NCBI GenBank assembly: GCA_947652735.1
Contig: CANTEG010000002.1
Span: 1-64,000 of the forward strand
DNA length: 64,000 bases
DNA from: an uncultured Lachnospiraceae bacterium
GTDB taxonomy: Bacteria; Bacillota; Clostridia; Lachnospirales; Lachnospiraceae
Direction of reading: 5' to 3'
Shown here in pieces: positions 51,287 through 58,072 of the stretch. Each line of letters starts with the position of its first letter. The first letter of the stretch is position 1. Below the pieces are notes generated by a model. It made no database searches and was not told the origin of the DNA. It saw only the letters and a program-made list of their open reading frames with translations. The position numbers and the translations under genes are program-made.

Positions 51287-52456
51287 ATGCCAAATGAGAA
51301 TACATATAAAAACGAACATGGAGTTAATGGAATTATGTCATTGGAGCAAATGATAAATACTCTAAAGGCAAAAGATTATATTCTTAACGCACAAAAGAGG
51401 TATAGAATAGCTGACCCAAATTATGAAGAACAACAATTTTATTTTCAATATTTAATTGAATTTCAGGATCATGAACAATGGATATTACATCATACAACAT
51501 CAATTAGGGATAGAATAACAGAACAACAATGGCATAGTGAACACATAAAAAGAATAAATCAGAATGTGAAAAAGGCTTATGTTGTTGTACCTGATGGACT
51601 TGATATGAAAGAAAAGACAAAGGCAGATAACTATCACGCAAAAATTACAGAAAAGAAAATATATTCTGCATTAGATGGTGTAATTCCTTTTGAAAAAGCA
51701 TATAGAATGATTGAGCATAAGGCAACTGGTTTAATGGAGCCGGGAAAGGCACATGCAAAGTTGGGATTACATTTTGAAGAAAAGTTGGTTGATGCCTTAA
51801 ACAACAGACAAAATCTTGAAAAGTGGAAAAACACGACAACGACTGCTGTGGGGTACTTATACTCACTTTTTGTTGATGTTATGGATAAATTATATTGTAA
51901 ACCGAAAGAGGTAAATAATATAAAAGCTACATCGGAAATTCCTAGGTTGCCATCAGGTGGTATGGCTAAAACGGATGTTTTTATTGAAATTGATACATAT
52001 AGTGGAATGAAAAAGTATTCCTTTAGTTGCAAGAGGAGTTCGGCAGACCGTGTCAGCGTGCATGAATATACGGCAGATGCTTTTGCGGATGTACTTAATC
52101 CAAATGATATGGAACTAAGAAGCCTTTTGGTAGAATTTCAGAAAGCAGGTGGGATAAAGGCTATGGGGATGGATAGGTCTGTTGCACTCGAGCAAAGATT
52201 GGGTGCCTATAGGGAAAGATTGTCGAAATGGGTGCTCGGAGGAATTGGTGGAGAAGGGAATCCTGTAACGCAATGGGCATCCCATATTATTACGGTAAAT
52301 GAAACGAATAATGTATATAGAATAGCAACAATAGATGAATATATTCAAGAATATGATAAACTTGGAATTTCTGGTCAATTTGGAACACCATTTCAGTGGA
52401 CATATCCATCTGGAGGAAAAGGAAAGCGAATACAATTGAAAGGGAAGATGATTTAG
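51287..52456 (+). CDS. Type II restriction endonuclease, MspI-like family (tentative)
   Basis: 389 residues. The likely nuclease core is MAKTDVFIEIDTYSGMKKYS with the metal Asp (TDV), followed by FSCKRSSADRVSVHEYTADA, in which SCK could supply the (D/E)xK lysine. The C-terminus GTPFQWTYPSGGKGKRIQLK is a signature I associate with the MspI family; a related C-terminus follows in the next open frame. ATG 51287 has GGGGGGAAG. It is placed directly behind the methyltransferase, as in a standard type II system. Confidence 0.7.
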   Translation: MPNENTYKNEHGVNGIMSLEQMINTLKAKDYILNAQKRYRIADPNYEEQQFYFQYLIEFQDHEQWILHHTTSIRDRITEQQWHSEHIKRINQNVKKAYVVVPDGLDMKEKTKADNYHAKITEKKIYSALDGVIPFEKAYRMIEHKATGLMEPGKAHAKLGLHFEEKLVDALNNRQNLEKWKNTTTTAVGYLYSLFVDVMDKLYCKPKEVNNIKATSEIPRLPSGGMAKTDVFIEIDTYSGMKKYSFSCKRSSADRVSVHEYTADAFADVLNPNDMELRSLLVEFQKAGGIKAMGMDRSVALEQRLGAYRERLSKWVLGGIGGEGNPVTQWASHIITVNETNNVYRIATIDEYIQEYDKLGISGQFGTPFQWTYPSGGKGKRIQLKGKMI

Positions 52457-52710
52457 AAGATGAAAAATGCATTATTTTATTTTCAAAAAATGGGGCAGTT
52501 ACAAATTTGACTGTGTTAGAACAAAAACCTTTAACTGAATATTTTTCAGATAACACAAATAAAATGAAATTCATTACTTGGATTGTTACTGGGGAAGAGA
52601 GTGATGACTATATTAGGGAAATAATGCGACGTGGTGATAGTAAAACTTTTAATTCGGGATTTTCGTGGACATATAAAAATACAATTCAATTGAAAGGACT
52701 TGTTATTTAA
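52444..52710 (+). pseudogene. Second copy of the nuclease C-terminus, in another frame
   Basis: The frame from about 52444 reads REDDLEDEKCIILFSKNGAV, then KFITWIVTGEESDDYIREIM and GFSWTYKNTIQLKGLVI. The last part repeats the end of the nuclease gene: DEYIQEY ... FQWTYPSG ... IQLKGKMI. There is no start codon with a ribosome site; the only start is a GTG at 52396 inside the nuclease gene. It is most simply the remains of a duplicated or longer nuclease, or joined by a -1 frameshift. Confidence 0.5.
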
Positions 52711-52715
52711 ATAAT

Positions 52716-53192
52716 ATGGGGGAAATAATACAGACATCGGATAAATTGTCGCCTGAACAACGTAAAAAAAATATGAAAAGTATTAAGTCGAAAGATACAA
52801 AAATTGAAGTTATTCTTCGGAAAGCCCTTTGGGAAAAAGGATTACGGTATAGAAAAAATTATAAATCATTACCAGGAAATCCAGACATTGTGATACTAAA
52901 ATATAAAATAGCTATTTTTTGTGATGGTGAATTTTTTCATGGAAAGGACTGGGAAGTTCTTAAACCAAGATTGGAACGGGGGAAAAATAGTGATTTTTGG
53001 ATTAGTAAAATATCAAGAAATAGGGAGAGGGATGATGAGATTAATAAAAAGCTTCTGTTTATGGGCTGGACGGTAATTCGATTTTGGGGAGATGATATTA
53101 AAAATAATACTGATGAATGTATTAGGGTAATTCAGGAAGCTATCTTTGATATTGAAATGGAAAATGGATGTGACGATGATAGTACATTATAA
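52716..53192 (+). CDS. vsr: Very short patch repair endonuclease (Vsr)
   Basis: 158 residues: LSPEQRKKNMKSIKSKDTKI, then EVILRKALWEKGLRYRKNY, PGNPDIVILKYKIAIFCDGE with the catalytic Asp and FFHG, and FWISKISRNRERDDEINKKL, the family's conserved end. Vsr nicks next to T in a T:G mismatch that arises when 5-methylcytosine deaminates. It fits the C5-methyltransferase of this module. The ATG at 52716 has no clear ribosome site and follows the previous stop by 6 nt, so translation may be coupled to it. Confidence 0.92.
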   Translation: MGEIIQTSDKLSPEQRKKNMKSIKSKDTKIEVILRKALWEKGLRYRKNYKSLPGNPDIVILKYKIAIFCDGEFFHGKDWEVLKPRLERGKNSDFWISKISRNRERDDEINKKLLFMGWTVIRFWGDDIKNNTDECIRVIQEAIFDIEMENGCDDDSTL

Positions 53193-53497
53193 CAGACTAT
53201 ATATTTAAATATAAAATTAGGATAAAGTAGGAAGATAATAGGCAAGATAGTAAGCAAGTTAAAAAATAGTATATAAAATTATTTAATTATCAATTTAATA
53301 AATTGCTGAAAGTTGTAGAGTTTATACAAGATAAAGACTTGTCCGGTAAATAAAATACCAGGGGAAAAGAGTTCTAAGTCTGGGACAAATAATATATATA
53401 ATGATATAATATACAAGTAAAATATATTGTTAGAACTGTAGTTTGAATCTTAGCGACTTGTCCGCAGGACATATGTAAACAGGAAAGGAGTTTTTCT
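53193..53497. other. AT-rich gap at the border of the second R-M module
   Basis: No gene is seen. The 10-bp GACTTGTCCG occurs at 53336-53345 and again at 53455-53464; it could be a relic of insertion. TATAAT-like sequences near 53404-53410 could serve the flavin reductase gene. Confidence 0.45.
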
Positions 53498-54070
53498 ATG
53501 AAAAAGAATTTAGGAGTTGTACAGGCAGTTTATCCTATGCCAGTTCTTATGGTAGCGGCTTATGGAGAGAATGACAAGGTAAATGTTATGAACGCAGCGT
53601 GGGGAATGATTTGCAGCAGTGACAAAATTGCACTTTTCATTGATGAGGAGCATAAAACGACTCAGAATCTGCTTAAGAAGAAAGCATTTACTGTAAGTAT
53701 TGCAGACAGGGCACACATGGATGTGGCAGATTTCTTTGGTATTGCGTCGGGAAACAAGATGGCAGATAAATTCGAGAGAACGGGATATACAGCAACAAAA
53801 AGTACATTTGTTGATGCGCCAATCGTGGAGGAATTTCCTATTGTTATGGAGTGCGAGCTTGCCGAGGTTGTTGAGACGGAAAGTTTTTATTGTATTGTTG
53901 GAAAAATTATAAATACGGCAGCGGAGGAAACTGTTTTATCCGAAAATGGCAAGGTAGACCCAGTTAAATTAGATGCACTTATATTTGACCAGTTCCAGCA
54001 CGGATATTATGTGTCAGGGGACCAGGTTGGAACAGCATGGAATGCAGGAGCTGCACTGATGAAGAAATAA
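53498..54070 (+). CDS. Flavin reductase-like FMN-binding protein
   Basis: 190 residues: PMPVLMVAAYGENDKVNVMN, AAWGMICSSDKIALFIDEEH, then KTTQNLLKKKAFTVSIADRA and ADFFGIASGNKMADKFERTG. This is the split-barrel flavin reductase family that binds FMN and transfers electrons, of the small single-domain type common in anaerobes. ATG 53498 has AGGAAAGGAG. The physiological partner is unknown. It is a single-gene unit followed by repeat copy D. Confidence 0.85.
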   Translation: MKKNLGVVQAVYPMPVLMVAAYGENDKVNVMNAAWGMICSSDKIALFIDEEHKTTQNLLKKKAFTVSIADRAHMDVADFFGIASGNKMADKFERTGYTATKSTFVDAPIVEEFPIVMECELAEVVETESFYCIVGKIINTAAEETVLSENGKVDPVKLDALIFDQFQHGYYVSGDQVGTAWNAGAALMKK

Positions 54071-54087
54071 AACATTTGCTATATGCA

Positions 54088-54292
54088 AGGCAATTGCGAA
54101 ATGTCTTATTATTAAAGCGTAGTTGTGCAATATAGACAATATCATAAGCAGGTGCTTTGGAGCCGCCGGTGCTTAGCGAGGTATTTTCGAGTTTAGCACC
54201 GTTGCGAGCGACAAGCAGCGAAAGCGTGCCTGCGTTGATTTGTCTATATTGTACAACGGATGTTTGCAAGAGACAGAGTTTCGCAATTGCCT
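54088..54292. mobile_element. MITE-like dispersed repeat, copy D (complete)
   Basis: The ends AGGCAATTGCGAAA (54088-54101) and TTTCGCAATTGCCT (54279-54292) are perfect 14-bp inverted repeats. Sub-terminal TTGTGCAATATAGACAA (54123-54139) and TTGTCTATATTGTACAA (54240-54256) pair as well. The core has GGAGCCGCCGGTGCTTAG like copy A and GCGAAAGCGTG like copy C. No coding capacity. It lies in a gap between genes, as small non-autonomous elements usually do. Confidence 0.7.
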
Positions 54293-54322
54293 ATTGGTAC
54301 ATACAATTGAGAGGAGAGCGAT

Positions 54323-55234
54323 ATGACATTACAAACAAACCGACTGATACTCCGCAAATGGACGGAGCAGGATGCCGAGGCTTTATTTAAACAGGCAAGC
54401 AGTCCTGATGTGGGACCAATAGCAGGATGGCCGGTACATAAAAGTGTTGAAGAAAGTAAAGATGTCATAAAAAATGTATTTTGTGGCAAGGAATGCTATG
54501 CGGTCTGCCTGAAATCAGACAATGTTGCTATTGGCTGCATAGAGCTTAAATTAAAGGGCTGTACAGATTTGACAGAGGAAGATGATGAGTGCGAGCTTGG
54601 ATACTGGATTGGGAAACCGTTTTGGGGACAGGGGCTTATCCCTGAGGCGGCACTTGAAATGCTTCGCCGCGCCTTTGAGGATATTGGAATGAAAAAGGTG
54701 TGGTGCGGGTATTACGATGGAAATGTCAAATCAAAACGCGTTCAGGAAAAGCTGGGCTTTCGCTATCAGTGGACAACAGAGAATGTTGATGTTCCGCTTT
54801 TGAATGAGAAACGTACGGGACATGTAAACTGTATGGCTAAGGAAGAATGGATATGGACGAAGCTATATCATGCTGCAAAGGAAGTACAGAACGGCAGAAA
54901 GATTTCTGATTATGTGGAAGCAGGTGAGGTTGCCGCTGCGATACTTTCAGCATCAGGGCACATCTATACAGGAATATGTGTAGATACTTGTAGCACGCTT
55001 GGTATTTGTGCAGAGCGGAATGCTATTTTCAATATGCTTACAAATGGGGAGCAGGATATCGCTAAAGTTATTGCAATCATGCCTGACGGAAGACAGGGTG
55101 CACCATGTGGAGCCTGTAGGGAGCTGATGGTGCAATTGATGCCTGAAACATACAAGAATATAGAGATTATGTTGGATTATGAAAGTGGAAGGACAATGTC
55201 CTTAGGTGAGCTTACACCTGAATGGTGGATATAG
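54323..55234 (+). CDS. GNAT acetyltransferase fused to cytidine deaminase-like domain
   Basis: 303 residues. GNAT domain (about 1-175): LQTNRLILRKWTEQDAEALF, ELGYWIGKPFWGQGLIPEAA (acetyl-CoA loop) and GYYDGNVKSKRVQEKLGFRY. Cytidine deaminase-like domain (about 185-303): GHIYTGICVDTCSTLGICAE with the zinc-binding Cys-Ala-Glu, RNAIFNML and GAPCGACRELMVQLMP with the second zinc pair PCGAC. The two parts are joined without a stop and both motifs are intact. The deaminase part resembles blasticidin S deaminase/cytidine deaminase. A resistance or nucleoside-modification role is possible. A strong terminator follows. Confidence 0.85.
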   Translation: MTLQTNRLILRKWTEQDAEALFKQASSPDVGPIAGWPVHKSVEESKDVIKNVFCGKECYAVCLKSDNVAIGCIELKLKGCTDLTEEDDECELGYWIGKPFWGQGLIPEAALEMLRRAFEDIGMKKVWCGYYDGNVKSKRVQEKLGFRYQWTTENVDVPLLNEKRTGHVNCMAKEEWIWTKLYHAAKEVQNGRKISDYVEAGEVAAAILSASGHIYTGICVDTCSTLGICAERNAIFNMLTNGEQDIAKVIAIMPDGRQGAPCGACRELMVQLMPETYKNIEIMLDYESGRTMSLGELTPEWWI

Positions 55235-55250
55235 AAAATGGTTAAAAAAT

Positions 55251-55290
55251 AAAGCAAACATGACATACAGTTGTCGTGTTTGCTTTATTA
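55251..55290 (+). terminator. Strong hairpin terminator
   Basis: AAAGCAAACATGACA (55251-55265) pairs with TGTCGTGTTTGCTTT (55272-55286), with one G-U, followed by ATTATA. Confidence 0.8.
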
Positions 55291-55313
55291 TAGTATAGGG
55301 GTAAGGAGTTCAT

Positions 55314-56225
55314 ATGAAAATAGACAGGCTGATAGGAATACTTTCTGTGTTGTTGCAGGAGGAATGGACTACGGCACCGAAGCTGGCTGAGAGGTTTGAG
55401 GTGTCACGTCGTACAATTAATCGGGATATAGAAGATTTATGTAAGGCAGGAATACCAATATATACGGCACAGGGTACAGGTGGAGGAATCAGAATTATGG
55501 ATGGCTACCGAATGGACAGAGCCTTGCTTACCTCTAAGGATATGCAGATGATTTTGGCAGGACTTAGGAGTCTGGACAGCGTGAGCGGAAGTAGGTATTA
55601 TAGTCGTCTAATGGAAAAAATAAAGTCAGGCTCCTCCGACTTTGTAAGTGGCAGGGACTATATATTGATTGACTTGTCATCATGGTACAAGGATACATTG
55701 ACTCCGAAAATTGGACTTGTTCAGGATGCCATAGAGGAACGGGCACTTTTGACATTTCATTATTATGCACCGAATGGTGACAGCATACGGACGATAGAAC
55801 CCTATTATCTTGTATTTAAATGGTCCTCATGGTATGTGTGGGGGCGGTGTACAGCGAAGGAAGACTTCCGCCTGTTTAAGCTGAATCGTATGGATGAGCT
55901 GATTAAGGAGAAAACAGTATTTGTGCCAAGGCAGGTGCCTGCTCCTGATTTGTCGGTTGAGAAAATTTTTCCGGGAGAAATTAAAGTAAAAGCTCTGTTT
56001 TCTAATGCGTGTAAGTGGAGGCTGATTGAGGAGTTCGGTATCCATTGCTTTACAGAACAGGAAGACGGAAGCTTGCTTTTTATGTCAGATTATACAGATA
56101 AGGAAAATCTTCTTACATGGTTATTGACCTTTGGCGATAAAGTGCAGGTGATAGAGCCTGTGGAAGTGAAAGATGAATTAATCAGCATTGCAAAAAATAT
56201 CATACATGAATACGAGGAGAGGTAA
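55314..56225 (+). CDS. WYL-domain transcriptional regulator (YafY type)
   Basis: 303 residues. The N-terminal HTH_11 domain (about 1-60) is RLIGILSVLLQEEWTTAPKL, AERFEVSRRTINRDIEDLCK. The WYL-type domain (about 140-215) has FHYYAPNGDSIRTIEPYYLV and FKWSSWYVWGRCTAKEDFRL (WYVWG for the WYL motif). A WCX-like C-terminus follows. Such regulators sense ligands, sometimes nucleic acid. It starts a run of genes with ClbS/DfsB, GyrI-like and TfoX-like products (1-nt gap to the next), probably its regulon. Confidence 0.9.
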   Translation: MKIDRLIGILSVLLQEEWTTAPKLAERFEVSRRTINRDIEDLCKAGIPIYTAQGTGGGIRIMDGYRMDRALLTSKDMQMILAGLRSLDSVSGSRYYSRLMEKIKSGSSDFVSGRDYILIDLSSWYKDTLTPKIGLVQDAIEERALLTFHYYAPNGDSIRTIEPYYLVFKWSSWYVWGRCTAKEDFRLFKLNRMDELIKEKTVFVPRQVPAPDLSVEKIFPGEIKVKALFSNACKWRLIEEFGIHCFTEQEDGSLLFMSDYTDKENLLTWLLTFGDKVQVIEPVEVKDELISIAKNIIHEYEER

Positions 56226-56226
56226 A

Positions 56227-56769
56227 ATGCCAAGACCGAGAAACAAGGAAGACCTGCTTTTAGCAGCGAAAGAAAATTTTGAAAAGCTCAATACGCTGAT
56301 TGATTCACTTAGTGAAAAAGAGATGACAACCCTATTTGATTTCAGTGCAGATGTGAAAAAAACAGAAATGCACTGGCAGCGGGACAAAAATGTAAGAGAT
56401 GTTCTGGCACATTTATACGAATGGCACCAGCTCATGCTTCGATTTGTGGACGGAAATGTGGATGGAAAAAGCATGCAATTTCTGCCACAGCCATATAATT
56501 GGAGAACGATTGCTCCGATGAACGAAACATTTTGGGAAAAGCATCAGGGGACAAGCCTTGAAGAAGCAAGAGAGCTTCTCGCAAAGTCCCATGCAGAGGT
56601 TTTACAAAAGATTGAAAGCTTCTCTAATGAGGAATTATTTTTATCAAAAGCATTTCCTGCTGTGGGCGGGTCGGTGCTTGGTTCCTATTTTGTAAGCAGC
56701 ACTTCCAGTCACTATGATTGGGCAATCAAGAAAATAAAGGCCCATCAGAAAAACTGTAAGGCAAAGTAA
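56227..56769 (+). CDS. ClbS/DfsB-family (DUF1706) four-helix protein
   Basis: 180 residues from ATG 56227 behind GAGGAGAGG, 1 nt after the WYL stop; an upstream frame to 56188 overlaps that gene. MPRPRNKEDLLLAAKENFEK, LNTLIDSLSEKEMTTLFDF, RDKNVRDVLAHLYEWHQLML and YDWAIKKIKAHQK are the ClbS/DfsB pattern, a DinB-like fold. ClbS protects against colibactin by hydrolysis; most other members have no known role, so a self-protection task is only possible. Confidence 0.82.
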   Translation: MPRPRNKEDLLLAAKENFEKLNTLIDSLSEKEMTTLFDFSADVKKTEMHWQRDKNVRDVLAHLYEWHQLMLRFVDGNVDGKSMQFLPQPYNWRTIAPMNETFWEKHQGTSLEEARELLAKSHAEVLQKIESFSNEELFLSKAFPAVGGSVLGSYFVSSTSSHYDWAIKKIKAHQKNCKAK

Positions 56770-56800
56770 ATGGACTGATATTTCATTGAGGAGGCAGAGA

Positions 56801-57439
56801 ATGTCATTTGATTATAAAAAAGAATATAAAGAGTTTTATATGCCGAAAAACAAACCTGAAATCGTGGATGTGCCTGAAATGAATTTTCTTGCGGTAAGGG
56901 GCAAGGGGAATCCAAATGATGAGGGTGGAGATTACAAGGCATCTATCGGTTTGCTTTATGGGATTGCATTTACCATTAAGATGAGTAAAAAGGGAAATCA
57001 TAAAATTGACGGATATTTTGATTATGTGGTGCCGCCGTTGGAAGGATTTTGGTGGCAGGAAAATACTGTTGGAGTGGATTACGGCAGAAAAGAAGATTTT
57101 TGTTGGATATCGGTAATCAGGCTGCCCGAGTTTGTGACGAAAAAGGATTTTCAGTGGGCAATAGAGGAAGCGGAACGAAAAAAGGGGCAGGATTTTTCCA
57201 AGGTGGAATTTATGACGATAAAAGAAGGATTATGCGTTCAGTGTATGCACATAGGAGCTTACGATGATGAACCTGCAACTGTAGCATTGATGGATAAGTT
57301 CCTCTATGAAAATGGATATGAAAATGATTTTACGGACAAGAGGATGCACCATGAAATATATTTGTCGGATGCCAGACGCGTGGCTCCCGAACGGTTAAAA
57401 ACTGTGATTCGGCATCCTGTAAGAAAGGAAGGTGATTAG
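56801..57439 (+). CDS. GyrI-like small-molecule-binding protein
   Basis: 212 residues from ATG 56801 behind GAGGAGG. FDYKKEYKEFYMPKNKPEIV, MNFLAVRGKGNPNDEGGDYK, GFWWQENTVGVDYGRKEDF and GLCVQCMHIGAYDDEPATVA are typical of stand-alone GyrI-like proteins; the HHEIYLSDARRVAPERLKTV end is the family C-terminus. They bind amphipathic or cationic small molecules, and some members hydrolyse them. It is in the WYL-regulated run and abuts the TfoX-like gene (TAG then ATG). Confidence 0.87.
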   Translation: MSFDYKKEYKEFYMPKNKPEIVDVPEMNFLAVRGKGNPNDEGGDYKASIGLLYGIAFTIKMSKKGNHKIDGYFDYVVPPLEGFWWQENTVGVDYGRKEDFCWISVIRLPEFVTKKDFQWAIEEAERKKGQDFSKVEFMTIKEGLCVQCMHIGAYDDEPATVALMDKFLYENGYENDFTDKRMHHEIYLSDARRVAPERLKTVIRHPVRKEGD

Positions 57440-57766
57440 ATGGCAACATCAAAGGAATTCCATGATTATATTGTGGAAAATCTTCAACGGGTGGGAGAAA
57501 TATCAACCAGAAAAATGATGGGTGAGTATCTGGTTTATTATCAGGGGAAATTGATAGGCGATATTTGCGATAATACTCTTTTTCTGAAACCGACAGAAAC
57601 TGTGCTTAAACGTTTGCCTGAAGCTGAACGGTCATATCCGTATGAAGGCTCCAAAACGCTGATGGTGATTGTTGATAATGTGGAAAATACGGAGTTGATG
57701 GCAGAGCTGTTAAATGAAATGTACATGGAACTGCCTGAGCCAAAGAAGAAGTCAAAGGGAAAGTAG
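57440..57766 (+). CDS. TfoX N-terminal-domain protein
   Basis: 108 residues: SKEFHDYIVENLQRVGEIST, RKMMGEYLVYYQGKLIGDIC and DNTLFLKPTETVLKRLPEAE, YPYEGSKTLMVIVD. It has only the N-terminal TfoX/Sxy domain, as in many Firmicutes, so a competence role as in Haemophilus should not be assumed. It ends the WYL run with a Lys-rich tail. A ribosome site AAGGAAGGTG lies inside the previous gene. Confidence 0.8.
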   Translation: MATSKEFHDYIVENLQRVGEISTRKMMGEYLVYYQGKLIGDICDNTLFLKPTETVLKRLPEAERSYPYEGSKTLMVIVDNVENTELMAELLNEMYMELPEPKKKSKGK

Positions 57767-57954
57767 TATAAATAAGAGGTTTTCCAATGAGTGGAATGAA
57801 AAATATTAATAAGGCAGAGGTAATGATTTTAAAGGAGCAGTTTAAAATGCTTTTGGTGGTAGTATTTTAGTGCACGATTTTTGACATTATCCACAAATGT
57901 TAATGCTGAAAAAATTGTGAAAAATGTCCTTTGACTTTTGAAATTAAAATAAAT
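57767..57954. other. Non-coding gap before the MATE-kinase promoter
   Basis: A 27-codon frame at 57787-57870 has no recognisable product or neighbour. Otherwise nothing but the start of the MATE gene promoter region is seen. Confidence 0.4.
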
Positions 57955-57960
57955 ATAATC
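57932..57960 (+). promoter_or_regulatory. Promoter of the MATE-kinase gene
   Basis: TTGACT (57932-57937), 17-bp spacer and TATAAT (57955-57960) make a near-ideal vegetative promoter. Confidence 0.85.
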
Positions 57961-57966
57961 CTAACT

Positions 57967-58051
57967 GAAAATTGAATCAGGCAATTAACGACACATGTAG
58001 TGCATCGCACGTAAATCTGATTACGGGACAGATGCTGCATGTGTCTTTTTT
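57967..58051 (+). ncRNA. Attenuator-like leader RNA of the MATE-kinase gene
   Basis: The leader of about 105 nt contains a terminator-type hairpin, GACACATGTAG (57990-58000)/CTGCATGTGTC (58035-58045) with one G-U, followed by six T. Within it, AATCAG (57975-57980) can pair with CTGATT (58017-58022), which would compete. ATCTG/CAGAT (58015-58033) makes an inner stem. The layout is that of a riboswitch or other attenuator. The fold matches no ligand class I can name. Confidence 0.55.
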
Positions 58052-58072
58052 GTGCTTTAATGAGGAGGATTT

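Noticed and set aside
54157..54390. 77-codon frame across repeat copy D
   Set aside because: It runs through the inverted repeats and into the next gene out of phase; it is not a real gene.
57967..58051. MATE leader as a guanidine-II, preQ1 or c-di-GMP riboswitch
   Set aside because: One ACGG occurs in a loop, but the paired ACGR hairpins of guanidine-II and the conserved cores of the other classes are absent.
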